64,000 bases of DNA from Pyricularia pennisetigena (taxonomy: Eukaryota; Ascomycota; Sordariomycetes; Magnaporthales; Pyriculariaceae): NCBI RefSeq assembly GCF_004337985.1, contig NW_021940923.1:703499-767498 (forward strand), given 5' to 3'. The notes under the pieces are model-generated. The model saw only the letters and a list, made by a program, of their open reading frames with translations. It was not told the DNA's origin and made no database searches. The stretch's first letter is position 1; every line of letters begins with the position of its first letter. Shown piece by piece: positions 1-10,905 of the stretch. Position numbers and translations under genes: made by a program.

Positions 1-1224
1 GTCGTCTCCCCTAGAAGCATCACGGATGACGAGGTTGGCATCGCAGCGGCCGACACCGATGTCACGGTGGAGGTGGACGGCAAGATGAAGTTCCCGTCCA
101 TCGTGCTCGAGAACATCAACACGATCAAGAGCGTCACCTGCACCAAGGGCCTGGTCAACATCGCTTTCTCCAACGCGGATGCCTACCAGACGTCCAAGCT
201 CTGGCCCAACAACAAGTTCGTCGTCATCACGACCAGCTCCGGCGGCTGCGCGGCCGACGGCGAACGCGGCCTGTACCTGGTGAAAAGCATCGAGTTCGAC
301 GACAAGAAGAACACGCTGATCGTGTCGGCAGACGCCACCACGGTCGACAAAGTCATGGAAACTGCCCACGTGACGTGGGTCAAGAATCCGACCGCCCCGA
401 GCAAGTCGGGCCTGAACTTCCCCATCAACATCGACCTGTCAGGCACCGACATCGTCAGCAAGGGGCCCTTGAGCCTCACGGCGGACGTGGCCAAGTACAC
501 GGGCAACGTTGGGTTCAGCGGGTCCCTCGACTTCAACTTCCTCACCGGCAAGCTGAACAAGATGACGGCGGACATGAGCTACAACTCGGTGCTGGCGCTG
601 AACCTGACGGCGGCGCTGACGGCCAAGGATTCGCAGAGCGCCATGTACCAGTTCGCGCCGGTCGAGGCCAAGGTGGCTCCGTTCTCGATCCCGGGCATCC
701 TGGACATGGGCCCGATCCTGACCTTTGGGCTGGGCGTCGAGTTCGGCGCCAAGGGCCAGGTCAAGGTCGCGACGGGCATGCGCAGCGAGATCAAGGACGG
801 CACGGTGCACATCGACTTTGTGGACGGCAAGAAGTCCAGCGCCGCCGGGTGGAAGCCCGTCACCAGCATGTCGGCCACCAAGTTCAGCGCCGACGTGAGC
901 ATGCAGATCAACCCCTTCGCGACCCTCAACGTCGCCATGGGCGTCAGGGCCTTTGGCAAGCTCGTCGACCTGACGGCCGCCGTCGAGACCAAGCCCGTGC
1001 TCGTCAACAGCTTCAACGCCCACGACGAGGCCGAGGCCAGCTTCAGCTCCACCACCGGCATCACCTTCACCTCGCCCAAGGACAAGAAGTGCCCCGGCGG
1101 TGGCTGGTTCGCCAGCCAGCTGCAGCTCGGCGTCACCGCCGTAATCGGCCCCCTGAGCAACACCCTGTTTTCAAGCAAGACTCCTATTGCCGAAAGCCAG
1201 TGTTTCACATTCCCCAAGGTCTAA
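1..1224 (+). CDS. Secreted/surface protein, DUF7029/DUF7223-like, 5' truncated by window edge
   Basis: The frame is open from base 1 to a TAA at 1222-1224, giving 407 visible residues and no start codon, so the N-terminus lies upstream of the window. The sequence is GC-rich with strong codon bias, unlike the AT-rich DNA after it. The visible part reads as a beta-rich fungal protein: an N-terminal block with ITTSSGGCA and GLYLVKSIEFDD, a linker, then a long C-terminal block that repeatedly alternates small and hydrophobic residues and ends near KKCPGGGWFASQLQLGV. This two-block layout resembles fungal extracellular proteins annotated DUF7029 plus DUF7223. That family name is from memory and is only a suggestion. 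No catalytic motif is visible. It is certainly coding; its function is unknown. Confidence 0.8.
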   Translation, partial: VVSPRSITDDEVGIAAADTDVTVEVDGKMKFPSIVLENINTIKSVTCTKGLVNIAFSNADAYQTSKLWPNNKFVVITTSSGGCAADGERGLYLVKSIEFDDKKNTLIVSADATTVDKVMETAHVTWVKNPTAPSKSGLNFPINIDLSGTDIVSKGPLSLTADVAKYTGNVGFSGSLDFNFLTGKLNKMTADMSYNSVLALNLTAALTAKDSQSAMYQFAPVEAKVAPFSIPGILDMGPILTFGLGVEFGAKGQVKVATGMRSEIKDGTVHIDFVDGKKSSAAGWKPVTSMSATKFSADVSMQINPFATLNVAMGVRAFGKLVDLTAAVETKPVLVNSFNAHDEAEASFSSTTGITFTSPKDKKCPGGGWFASQLQLGVTAVIGPLSNTLFSSKTPIAESQCFTFPKV

Positions 1225-3164
1225 ATGCCACCGTGCTGGCCTGGGTGGGAATAAAAAAGAATTAAGCAGTTTTAGCTTATAACTCATGATTGATAATATA
1301 TTTAACTTGTATTTCTGCCTTTGCTTTGCCTCCCTTTCCTAATTTAGTAATTGGTACCTTGCTATGTCATTCAAAAGCTCCAGCTCTGGTAGTTATTGCA
1401 CTCCATAATTCCCGTGGGCCAAGAGCATGTAAAAGTGTTGGTTGTAAAAGTAAATTATACTATAAAGTAAGCAAAATGTTTACAGTCGATGATTCCTTCT
1501 TCAAATCAGTTTGTTACACGAGGATAATACATACACTTGTAAATCATCCAAGGCTCCACAAAATCCCGTTTGTTTTATGACGTAACAGATTTCAAATACC
1601 CCTTGTTTCTTACTTATACAAATAAAACAGATATAAGTAAATATACCTATTTGTTGACCAATCTCGCTTGTTCGTATAAAAGGCAGAATTTCCGATCGTG
1701 GAAGTTTGTGCCAGCTTTCTTCTCTTCATCCGGATCTTTCAATTCTACATTTGAAACGAAATTTTAGAGGGTGGGTGGGTGTTCGTCATGGAGTTACAAT
1801 AATGCAATATATTGTTGTAGGTTGTAAAGGCTCGATGCCTTTAGTTATATAAACCTATTCTTTCTGTGCAACCAAGAAACCTTGGGATATATTCAATCTT
1901 GTATTCATCTTCTCAGACTTGAGCCGCTGCCCGGTGATTGGTGCAAACTTATTCATTTTATCGGCCCCTTATAGTGCTTTAAAAGACCTGCTTAGCTTGG
2001 CTGATTAGGAAATTAGAGCCATATCTGGAAGCACAGGCTGCAACAACGTATGAGTTAGTATTACGTATTTCAGAATAGTGCTTGTGTCTAAAAACTGGCA
2101 TGAATGATTTGAAAACAGCATAAAACGGGTCATCTCTTGCCAAGTTGTTGAAACACTGTCTTTTTCCTCGGAATGTTTGTTCGTGTTTTATCCTGTTGTA
2201 GGATTCGTTATGGTCAGATACTCGAGGCCAATTGTTTTCCAGCCAAATGCTTCTCATGGACGGATTCCAATTTTGGCAATTGACGGCACGGGGTTTCCGT
2301 CTTTTACTTTTCTTTGTGCCCCACCAATTCCTCGTACACATGTTCATCTCTACAACCACGACTCAAGTCCCGATCGACACATGGCCGACAAGCTGGCTGC
2401 GTCATTTCAACAACATTCGCCTCGTAGGTGATACGATGTACTGGAGCAGCTTCATGCTCAACGACAAGTGGTCTCTTTTTTTTTTTTTTTGCTCATTTCA
2501 CCAAAAAAGCGCCATGAACTAAGCACCACCGAGAACATGCGCTCCTCCCGCGGGAACTCGTTCACGTGAGACCATCCCATGTTTTCGAGGTGTTTTCTTT
2601 TTTCTTCACCAGGGTATAGTCGCATGAGTCGAGGTTCTTTATCTGTTCGGCGGGGTTATAGAGTTGTTGAACCCTGATTGGCACCCGGATGAGTGGGGGA
2701 GAAGAAGTAAATTTGGGATGAGCATGGGTTGGAGCCAGAATAAGGTACGGCAAGGACATTAGCAAATGCCGAATTGAAACATTATCAATTCAAGAACTGT
2801 CCACTGCAGATCGGAGCCAAAGAGCGTGTGCTATAAGGAAACCCCGTGCTTTTTTTTTGTCGGCCACAAAGCTCGGAATTATCAGCAACGTGTCAGAACC
2901 CCAACGGCAATGCAAGGATGTTGCACTGACGGCAATGTCCGGCCGTCGACCGCTTGTAGGCTAAACCTAGGATCACTGACTTGTAGGACGTCGCTAGCTT
3001 TCAGTATCTATAAAGAGAATGGTTTGTGTCCGCCTGTTGAATGAATTCTTGCACTCAATCAAACACAAGATCATGTAATGAACTAGTGCGAACCCCAACT
3101 CGCCTTTAGAATTTTCAAAATTCCAGTTTATTTTCCAGGCATCCGTAAAGCCTTTCTACTGAAT
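1225..3164. other. AT-rich intergenic stretch, no gene seen
   Basis: About 1.9 kb of low-GC sequence between the first gene and a small secreted-protein gene. Open frames here are short and have no coding character. It includes short T runs near 2478 and 2851. The last 160 bases probably hold the promoter and leader of the next gene. Confidence 0.6.
3009..3014 (+). promoter_or_regulatory. Possible TATA box of the secreted-protein gene at 3165
   Basis: TATAAA lies about 150 bases before the ATG at 3165. That is a reasonable distance for a fungal promoter with a short leader. It is a short motif with no further support. Confidence 0.35.
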
Positions 3165-3954
3165 ATGCATTTTATACTTCCCCTTTTGGTAGCCACGCTG
3201 GCTCGCGCGGGTACCATTACTACGCTGTATCCCAGGGAGAATGTCAACGTCGGCGCACCTGCGAATATTGATAATTTTAATGGTGAGTTTTTATATCGAG
3301 TGGTCCGATGTGCCTCTAAAAGGCCAATTGCTTGGAACTGGCAAACCCGTGCAGGATAGATAGTCCATATTGAAGAAACGCGAAACTAATTTCTTTTTTT
3401 CTTTTCTCTCTTTTGAACAAGAGAATGAACCGGTCGCTCCCAGGGCATTAAAGCCTATCATCAAGCGTAGTTTTGATCACGACACCACCTTTCCAAAACA
3501 ACAAAGGCCTTCACAAAAGCCGTCTTTGAGCGATGGCCAATTGGCCGAAGGTCAAAGCAAAACACCATCAGTCGACGCACCAGATAACGTAAACTCGAAC
3601 CCAGTAGACGCCGAGGATAATACCATAGGGAAAGCAGCCATAGTCTCCGACGGGTTGGTGGGGGAAAAGTTCGCGCCGGGCAACGCCGCGACGAGGACAA
3701 GAGGAGGCCGGCCCATGCTGGGCGCCTATGGCGGGCACTCCAAAAATGCCGCGCAGAAACGATCTTCGACACGCCCGATGACGGGCTCGCCATTGCCGAA
3801 CAATGGCGCCGCTTGGGGAGTATCAGACGAGCAAGTCGCAAAAGGAAGGGCATTCGTGACAAAAATGAGATCGCAGTGGGGTCAAGAGACCAAACCATAC
3901 GATGATGCGCTTAAAGCTCAACAAGAGGCCATTCGCCAAAAAAGAAGCCAATAA
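3165..3954 (+). CDS. Small secreted protein, Cys-free, two exons
   Basis: Exon 1 is 3165-3282 and exon 2 is 3422-3954, joined by a 139-nt intron with a perfect GTGAGT donor and an AAG acceptor. The phases agree and give 216 residues. The N-terminus MHFILPLLVATLARAG is a typical signal peptide with cleavage near residue 15. The mature part has no Cys, is rich in Lys, Arg, Ser, Asn and Pro, and looks largely disordered; the last 50 residues (from about AWGVSDEQVAKGRAF to the Lys/Arg-rich end) look helical. Several dibasic sites are present. No family is recognised. Size, signal peptide and an intron soon after it fit a fungal candidate effector or other small secreted protein; this is inference. 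Confidence 0.65.
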
Positions 3955-5523
3955 AAAGACAAGAAAGTCAAGATTTGGTCGCCTTTTCCGCGGTTCTTAG
4001 GGGAGGATAAAAAAAAAAAAGCTGTGGCTCGCGAAAGATGTTCCCCAATCCCACGACTTTGGGTCCGCAAGGCTGAACAAACGCTGACGACGAGGTTTGG
4101 GGATTTTGACACTTGGACAGATGAGGAGGGTCGCCAGGCCGTGGGGAAAGGTTGACAACATTTTTTTTGCAAGAGTTTGAAACCCAAGGAGGATGCCCAA
4201 AGAGGTTGTTACTGTCTTGCCCTTTACGCAAGGGAGAAAACCGCTGCAAAAGTGATCATCTACGAGATTGACACGCCCGGGTAACAATATATAATACATA
4301 CCTATAATCTCCAGCTTGTAATACAAAATGCGTTGCGAATTTACAGCATAGCAACATTTACTGTTGTTTGGCTAGACAGCTCTTGCGTCCATACTTTCAT
4401 TAAGCGAGCTGCGTCAAAAGCGAGCTGCCTAATATTTTGCTAACAAGATTGGATTAGGCCGAGACTTTGTATCAAAACTATAACAATCGCAACTCGGCAG
4501 GCTACTGGTTATTATTACTAGCCCTGTCTGGCAATACGAGCTACAGCAAGAGTTTGATTTTCAATCACCACGAATGAAACCTGCCTGCGCACAAAGATGA
4601 ACGGGTGCAATCATCAAGTTCTGCCTTCTGACTCTTTGCAGCTCTGCCAAGAGATCAGCCCAAGTATCGCCTTCAGGGGCCAGCCAGAAAGTGCCAAATG
4701 TCGACAGATGAGCGGAAAAGGAAAGGCGTGGTGAATGCCTAACTACCTAATTTTATTGGAATAAAACGAGTCGTCGCAGTACGCGGGCTATGCCTTCAGA
4801 TACAAAAGAAAATATGTCCGGAGCCGAGTCAGGGTGCGCAAAGTCGGTTTGTATATAATAGAGGATAGCCCAGCTTGAACATCCAGCGCAACAGCACGGC
4901 TATCTATCTATCCCGTAAGTTTGTGGAGTGCCACTGGCATAACAGCATGTCAATAGCTTGCTACTTCCGAACAGCTTCATTTCACGTGTCTGGATTGACG
5001 CTTAAAACCCACTTTCAGTCGCGCCTCAACTTTGACCGGTTAGATTAAATTGAATTTTACAATCGCAGGCCGACAATTTCTACATGTGAACACAGAAATG
5101 ATAAAAAAGGTACATTCTTGATGCTTAGGCTCGTTTCGCATATCACCCACTCCTTTGCTCCGCTGAATCGTAGCTCTTCCCTTCTGGGCTCAACACGCTT
5201 CCAGCCTTTGACACTACCTCACTTGGGCAGCTCATGGGTGCTTTTGTTCAATGATAGCCTTTTATACAGCTATTGCAACAAGTTACACAAAGCGTGGCCA
5301 ACACCAAAACCCACAAGGAACCGATACCTTGCCGTCTCGTATGATGTAGTCAGCGCCATCAAGATCCCAGACTCAACCCGACTTTTTTTTTTTTTTTTTT
5401 GCAGTCGTTCTTGTGAGAAATGGATTCCCGAGCCTTGGTGATTTTCTCATGTGATCTTTTCTTTATTGAATCGAGAAGCTTACAGTCAACCGCAGTGGCC
5501 CGACTGCGTGAGATAGAAAAGAA
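3955..5523. other. Intergenic stretch with an orphan TATA element, no gene seen
   Basis: About 1.6 kb without a convincing reading frame. At 4852-4859 a TATATAAT box is followed by a C/A-rich leader-like stretch and, at 4915, a GTAAGT donor-like hexamer. No open frame of useful length follows. A 17-base T run lies near 5384-5400. Confidence 0.5.
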
Positions 5524-6021
5524 TCAATTGTACCACACCACCAGGTGACCCTGGTTGCCATCCCATTGATCCACCTTGACGTAGCCAGGAGCGGCGTCTT
5601 TTTTCTGTTTTATAGCCCCCTTCACCTTCGCATCCTCCAGGATCGTGCTCCAGCCAAGTTGGCCCGGGTAAAAGTAATGCGTAAGGATCCGGCCACGCTC
5701 TCCCCTTTCCTGGGCGGCCTTCTGTACTTTTCGCATGGCATCCTTTACTTCCTGGCTGCCAACGAAGCCAAAGTCGTACAGGTTTCGGTGTTTGCTTTGA
5801 CTATTACCACGCTTCGAGAGGGCGGGATGGGCAACGGCAGGGCCGACTCCGCCGCGGTGGTGGAAATCGGCGTCCAAGCCGGCGTCGCTGTCTCCTAGTA
5901 CAGGGCTCGAGCTGGTGTCGCGGCTGTTGAGGGACGATTCTGCCGACACGCCGAACCCCGTGGTCGGCAGGGCGGAAACGAGCGTCAGGGCGCCAAAGGC
6001 TGCTACGATAAAGTATTTCAT
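5524..6021 (-). CDS. Small secreted protein with predicted Kex2 propeptide site
   Basis: A single exon encodes 165 residues. The ATG at 6021 gives a clear signal peptide, MKYFIVAAFGALTLVSA, with cleavage near residue 17-18. An acidic, Ser-rich pro-region of about 50 residues follows and ends in SKR near residue 71, a Kex2-type dibasic site. The predicted mature part, about 94 residues starting GNSQSKHRN, contains no Cys but many aromatic residues near its end (THYFYPGQLGW, HLVVWYN). This arrangement of signal, propeptide, KR and compact domain is known for processed fungal secreted proteins. I do not recognise the family. A 44-bp TA microsatellite lies about 80 bp upstream of the start codon, in the likely promoter. 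Confidence 0.72.
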   Translation of the reverse strand: MKYFIVAAFGALTLVSALPTTGFGVSAESSLNSRDTSSSPVLGDSDAGLDADFHHRGGVGPAVAHPALSKRGNSQSKHRNLYDFGFVGSQEVKDAMRKVQKAAQERGERGRILTHYFYPGQLGWSTILEDAKVKGAIKQKKDAAPGYVKVDQWDGNQGHLVVWYN

Positions 6022-6095
6022 TTCGAGTCTTGAGGGTAAAAAGGATGGTGGATGCGTAAAACAACGAATGACTGCTAGGAACGCACTGGCAAAGG

Positions 6096-6097
<2 letters not shown>

Positions 6098-6141
<44 letters not shown>
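6098..6141. repeat. (TA)n microsatellite
   Basis: About twenty uninterrupted TA units lie upstream of the secreted-protein gene read leftward from 6021. Length variation here could alter promoter spacing. Confidence 0.95.
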
Positions 6142-6144
<3 letters not shown>

Positions 6145-6961
6145 TAAGTAATAATGAAGCTAGTTTAACACTTTTTAATGACATAGCTCGGTTCTATTCA
6201 ATTCGGATCGGCTGTAAAAAAAAAATTTCATGTAGCGATCGGCATTGGAGACATATTTTTAGTACTTGCCAGCAATGCATGCCAATGGGCATTAAAAAGC
6301 TGGGGACGATTGACAACTACCTACTAGTCAGGGGCTAGGATCTGCTTTGAAGCGTAAAATTGAACAATTTATTAAAGCAAGCACATACATTCAATATCAG
6401 CTGGAGCATTCCTCACAGTTGACGAATGCCACCACCCGCGCCCCAAACCAGCCTGCTCGTCTCCGTCAACCACTTGCCCGCCCATTACGAGCCACATGTT
6501 TACCGAACTAAACCATTCCTCATATAAAAGAACATTCCTGGGCCATCCCGCCTTATGAAGAGCTGAGGTGAAGAATGGGATACCACGGGGATCCCTCGTG
6601 CTGCTGATCAGGTGAATATTGAACTCATTTCTCACAGGCCAAGGGAACGAGAGAGAGGTAGGATCAACAGACCTGATACTCCGGTGCCTTTACTACAAGA
6701 CATCCAGAGGTACCAGAGCAACGAGAAACCTTGATCGGGCACGCAATAGTCGACCTACTCGGGCTGTCACGCTTCTAGACTGGTTCATAATGTACCTTTT
6801 AACCACGTAAACCGCCGGATTCCTGGTCACCACCCAGATTCCAGAGAGCAATGACGGAAGTGACAAAAAGGTTGCATCGAAGGAGTTCTAGCTGCCCAAA
6901 AGCAATTACTTTAGTTGGTCACTTTCGTCGTTAGCAAAAAAAGAAAATAAAAAAAAAAAAA
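6142..6961. other. Intergenic stretch, nothing recognised
   Basis: About 0.8 kb between the microsatellite and the assembly gap. Open frames are short and without coding signature. It ends in an A-rich stretch at the gap edge. Confidence 0.5.
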
Positions 6962-7391
6962 NNNNNNNNNNNNNNNNNNNNNNNNNNNNNNNNNNNNNNN
7001 NNNNNNNNNNNNNNNNNNNNNNNNNNNNNNNNNNNNNNNNNNNNNNNNNNNNNNNNNNNNNNNNNNNNNNNNNNNNNNNNNNNNNNNNNNNNNNNNNNNN
7101 NNNNNNNNNNNNNNNNNNNNNNNNNNNNNNNNNNNNNNNNNNNNNNNNNNNNNNNNNNNNNNNNNNNNNNNNNNNNNNNNNNNNNNNNNNNNNNNNNNNN
7201 NNNNNNNNNNNNNNNNNNNNNNNNNNNNNNNNNNNNNNNNNNNNNNNNNNNNNNNNNNNNNNNNNNNNNNNNNNNNNNNNNNNNNNNNNNNNNNNNNNNN
7301 NNNNNNNNNNNNNNNNNNNNNNNNNNNNNNNNNNNNNNNNNNNNNNNNNNNNNNNNNNNNNNNNNNNNNNNNNNNNNNNNNNNNNNNNNNN
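6962..7391. other. Assembly gap (430 N)
   Basis: Unknown bases. The left edge is an A-rich stretch ending in a short A homopolymer. Confidence 0.99.
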
Positions 7392-8109
7392 TTGCGTATT
7401 TTCCCAACTCGTCAGATGCACGATCAACGCGGTTCTTGAAGACGTCTGGCGCCGTTGTTGTATGAGCGTGCAAATATATATGGGAGCGAGTTCGTCACAC
7501 TGCAAATCATTGCTGTGGGGAAACTACTCTACTAAAAACATCTACCCTGCTGACTACGTTGATGAGCAACAGTAGAGGTTCTGTGCCCGATACGGGGGGA
7601 GAAAAAAAAAAAAGTCCAGCCTTCAGCATGGGCAAGGCAAGCAAAGTAGACCTTGGGCTTGTGTGAATGCTACTCGCGTCGAACCCCATCCATGAACGAG
7701 ACCCAAGGGATTTTGACAAGGGTCGACGATTTTCAATGCTTTCCATTAATAACCTTCTTTCATGGTCAAGGTATCATGGCAAATGGCCAGTTCCGTCATC
7801 TCATGTGCGCAAATGGACAAGATTGGATCACTTCCTCGACGTCATTCACAGGCAGTGTCATTCGACTTGCTCTTAGGATATCAGCCGATTTCAAAGTCGA
7901 TGGATGCAACCGATAGCTAAACTTTGCCGAACACGATCGGGTCTCCCCCGGATAAAAGGAAAAAAAACTTGCAGGCGTTTCTCTTTTGGCAATGATCCAT
8001 GTAAACGCCTTGCGAGTGGTTTCCCCATCTCGCCAAATGGGTGTGGGACTTGCTCCTTGGCAGCCGCTCAAGTGCCCCGTCTGGAAAAGAAGCATGTGTA
8101 TCTTTTGTA
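7392..8109. other. Intergenic stretch, possibly more of the neighbouring gene relic
   Basis: No complete gene is seen. Some minus-strand frames around 7900-8100 look faintly coding and may continue the decayed ankyrin gene next to them, but no motif supports this. Confidence 0.35.
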
Positions 8110-9166
8110 ATGATCGAAAATTACCTAGTAAGGTAGACGGCCTGTAACCCGCCAAGGAAGGTAAAATGCTTCCCAAACACCATGGGCGTCAACCGACGCC
8201 CCAGCTGGGCCAGGAGGTAGGCCACGGTGCCTAGGAGGCAGTGCTTGATAGCCAGGTCTACTGCCATTGGACCAGTTTGTGGGTCTTAGAAATTCGAAGT
8301 CGCAGTCCTTGGCAATCAGGTAGCTTCCTGAAGTTATCCATCCATTCGAGACTGTTTGGGGTCAGCGACTCGGGAGCGATGCTGAGATTCTACCTGAAGC
8401 AACGCGCTCGGCCTTCATCCATCCACAATGCTGGGTAAATGGGAATCTGATGACAGGCCTTGGTTTAGAAAGAGAAGGTAGTGCGATTTGCGTTCTGAGT
8501 TACTGAGGCGTCCATGTCAATGAGTCTACGAGCGTCGTGAAAGCATCCATGTCTCAAAGTTAGAGCACGTATTGATTCTGTTGAACAATCAATGTCTGTC
8601 CCACCAATGTTCTTCTTTGATGTGTTGATGTCCACGCCGAGTGCTAGAATCCAGGCTGGTGTTTCCAAGTGGTCATTGATGACCCCAAGGTGAGTCCTGG
8701 ATCGTGTTCTGATAAGACAGTAGACCAGGTTTTCAGTGCTTCGGCCTTTGGCCTGTCCCCGTAAGAGTCGCTGATGCTTTTGACAGAGAGGAAGTTGCCT
8801 GCGGCTTCCAAAAGCTGCAGCTGATGAGGCTGCCAGCGTCGTCGCAGCTTGCTGTTGCGCTCGAGGGGGAGGTGGTCCTGGGAGATGCTCGCCTTGCTAG
8901 TCGTCAGACTTCTGCCCCTTGTCTCAGTAGCTGGTGAAGCTGTATGTAGCGTGCACCGAGACAGACCGATGTAGACCCAGGAAAGGCCGCGATGCCGATA
9001 TAGCTTGGGAAATACCATTCCTCGATGTCCAAGGTCTTCCATGGCGGCCGGCTTCCGATCCCACCCTAATTGGCTCCGTAACCGGATATTCTATATTTCG
9101 CGGAGTGATGCCGTCAAGTAACCGGCAGCATGCAGAAGCGACTCCACCAGAAAGAAGTCCAGCCAT
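8110..9166 (-). pseudogene. Decayed ankyrin-repeat protein gene
   Basis: Reading leftward, coding-like pieces occur in different frames. Around 9040-8700 a frame contains QLQLLEAAGNFLSVKSISDS. From about 8690 another frame reads HLGVINDHLETPAWILALG, then GVDINTSKKNIGGT and RALTLRHGCFHDARRLIDM. Near 8270-8200 comes LAIKHCLLGTVAYLLAQLG. These match ankyrin-type patterns (G-H-L-x-V-I/V-x-x-L-L and A-x-x-x-G-x-x-x-x-A/V-x-x-L-I/L), but the TPLH signature is lost. Frame changes and stops interrupt the pieces, and no single open frame covers them. I read this as the remnant of a large ankyrin-repeat gene, of the kind common in fungal NLR-like or heterokaryon-incompatibility-type proteins. The boundaries are approximate. 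Confidence 0.5.
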
Positions 9167-9544
9167 CTATTCGAACTCCATTATGAGTTCCAGGAATACT
9201 GATAGCAGGCGCTTCTGTGGGGGCGATCGTTGCGTTCGCAATGCGGCGACAGAGCCCTATCAGGTGCAGCTACATAGTTGTCCTCATCGTCTTGGTTCGT
9301 CTGTGCATATAATCGAGCCTTGATCGAATGAAATTACAGGCACGAATCCCCTGTTTTATTTTCTGATCAAGACACGTAAACATCTCAAGCAAACCCAGGT
9401 CACAGCTACTCATCTCAAGGGATGGAAGTACACATTTGCCAGTTCCATCACGTGACACGCCCTCGCATGCAGACAAGTCTCAGATGCCGCATTACAATCA
9501 GTCCGATCTTGATCACATTCTTCGCACAGTGTCTGCCTGCAGCC
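9167..9544. other. Short intergenic stretch
   Basis: This lies between the ankyrin relic and the 3' end of the GFA-type gene, probably holding the 3' region of the latter. No gene is seen. Confidence 0.5.
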
Positions 9545-10173
9545 TCAACTGTAATTCATCGCCGGGCCCAACTCGACCTTCTCGGTCCCCTCCACGCCGG
9601 GAACCCACGCGGCCTTGCTGATGCAAAAGTACTCAGCCGTCGGCCTGAGATCCACCTTGTCCGCGTCCGCGCCGTCCACGCACCCGACCGGCACTATCAC
9701 GAAGCCCGGAAACTTGCTGCTGTGGCCCCTGACGGGCGATCCGCAGCGTGCACAAAACGACCGCCCGACCGTGTTTCCCGAGTCGGTCGCCGTGTCAGCG
9801 TACGTACGCATCATTGACTCTGGGTCGTTGTATTCGATTTTCTGTTTTGGCGGGTGGTGGTGTTTTGTTATTATGTATTTTTTTTTTTTTTGCCCATCTC
9901 CCCCCTATCAAGGTTAGAATGGCGGGACGGAGCGAGCCTCCTGGCTTGGGGCGGTTCTGGGTTAGGGTTGGGAGTGGTGGGACGGTGGGTTGTGGGCAGA
10001 GAGGTCAAGGATAAACTTGCGTCGGCGGTAAAGGTCGCAAACGAGGCCACGACGGACCCGAGTGACTTTTGACAGTTGGTGCAGTAGCACAGGTTGGCCG
10101 ACAGGGCTGGGCCGTGGATCGTAAGCGTGATCTTGCCGCAGAGGCATGAACCGGTGCGGCGCTGCATAGTCAT
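9545..10173 (-). CDS. GFA / Mss4-like zinc enzyme (CENP-V/GFA domain)
   Basis: Exon 1 is 10173-10021 and exon 2 is 9841-9545, giving 149 residues. The product has the Cys pattern of the glutathione-dependent formaldehyde-activating (GFA/CENP-V) family: GSCLCGKI near residue 8, CYCTNCQKSLGS near 29, and SFCARCGSPVRG in exon 2, which bind zinc. Such proteins are small cytosolic carbon-sulphur-lyase-like enzymes; their fungal substrates are mostly unknown. The 179-nt intron begins GCAAGT rather than GT and ends CAG. Only this GC-AG choice keeps phase 0 and gives the family-typical join ...FTAD to KIEYNDPES...DTATDSGNTV. The usual GT alternative (GTTTAT, one base later) breaks the frame. Inside the intron, read on the coding strand, is an A run. 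Confidence 0.85.
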
Positions 10174-10905
10174 TGTCTTTTATTTTTCTTTTGTTTTTTT
10201 CTCCCTTGGCTGCTTCTTGTCGGTCAAACAAACAGCAAAGACGTCGTCCGTAACTGCTCACTTGCGATTCGCGGGTTGCGTTCCTGCTTGTATCACAACA
10301 GACACAACAGACACAACAGATTCGGGAAGGATCATCTCGAGCTTGACTGTGGGTCTCCCCGCTTAGGTATATATTTACTGCCAATAGGAACAACATGGCG
10401 TTTTGTTGAGGATCTCATTTGTCAGCTTTTCGTACTGTTTGTTACACAGCGCCGGATTTCCTCCCAACCAGATCGGTCCATGAAATGGTTGTGTGGTCGC
10501 ACCCAGGAAACCAGCTCACTGCAATGAGCAATCCAGCTGCATGTTGACGTTGACCTGCTTATTTGATATTTGATGTTGGTGCTACGTTACACACCACCGA
10601 CGATTCGGTGTCCAATGGAACTCTCGAATTGATGCAAAGGCTAAACAAAGACCGTCTGAACTGGATTCAAAGGGTTTAATTGCTTTTCTATTAGATTATA
10701 AACTGTATATGTGGAATCGCCGGGGCATGCAGGCCAATACCATGCACCCCATCCACTTCGTTTCAAAACGGCCACCCTAGCTACCAAGCTGAGAATAAGC
10801 CAGCTTGAAAGGTGCCCTATACTGCAAGATGCTTCTAGTATTCTCAAACGATCTGAACCACCCCCAAAGACTCTTCGATTAGACAGCCCCCATGTTGACA
10901 GACGT
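10174..10905. other. Intergenic stretch between two minus-strand genes
   Basis: This holds the leader and promoter of the GFA-type gene and the 3' region of ERG24. A short imperfect CAACAGACA repeat is seen near 10297-10320. No gene is seen. Confidence 0.5.

Noticed and set aside
439..1023. Long minus-strand frame under the first gene
   Set aside because: It mirrors the codon bias of the plus-strand gene; the translation is low-complexity His/Asp/Arg.
375..1265. 296-codon frame overlapping the first gene
   Set aside because: It is an Arg/Gly/Gln-rich shadow of a GC-rich gene in another frame. The in-frame protein from base 1 has the coding character.
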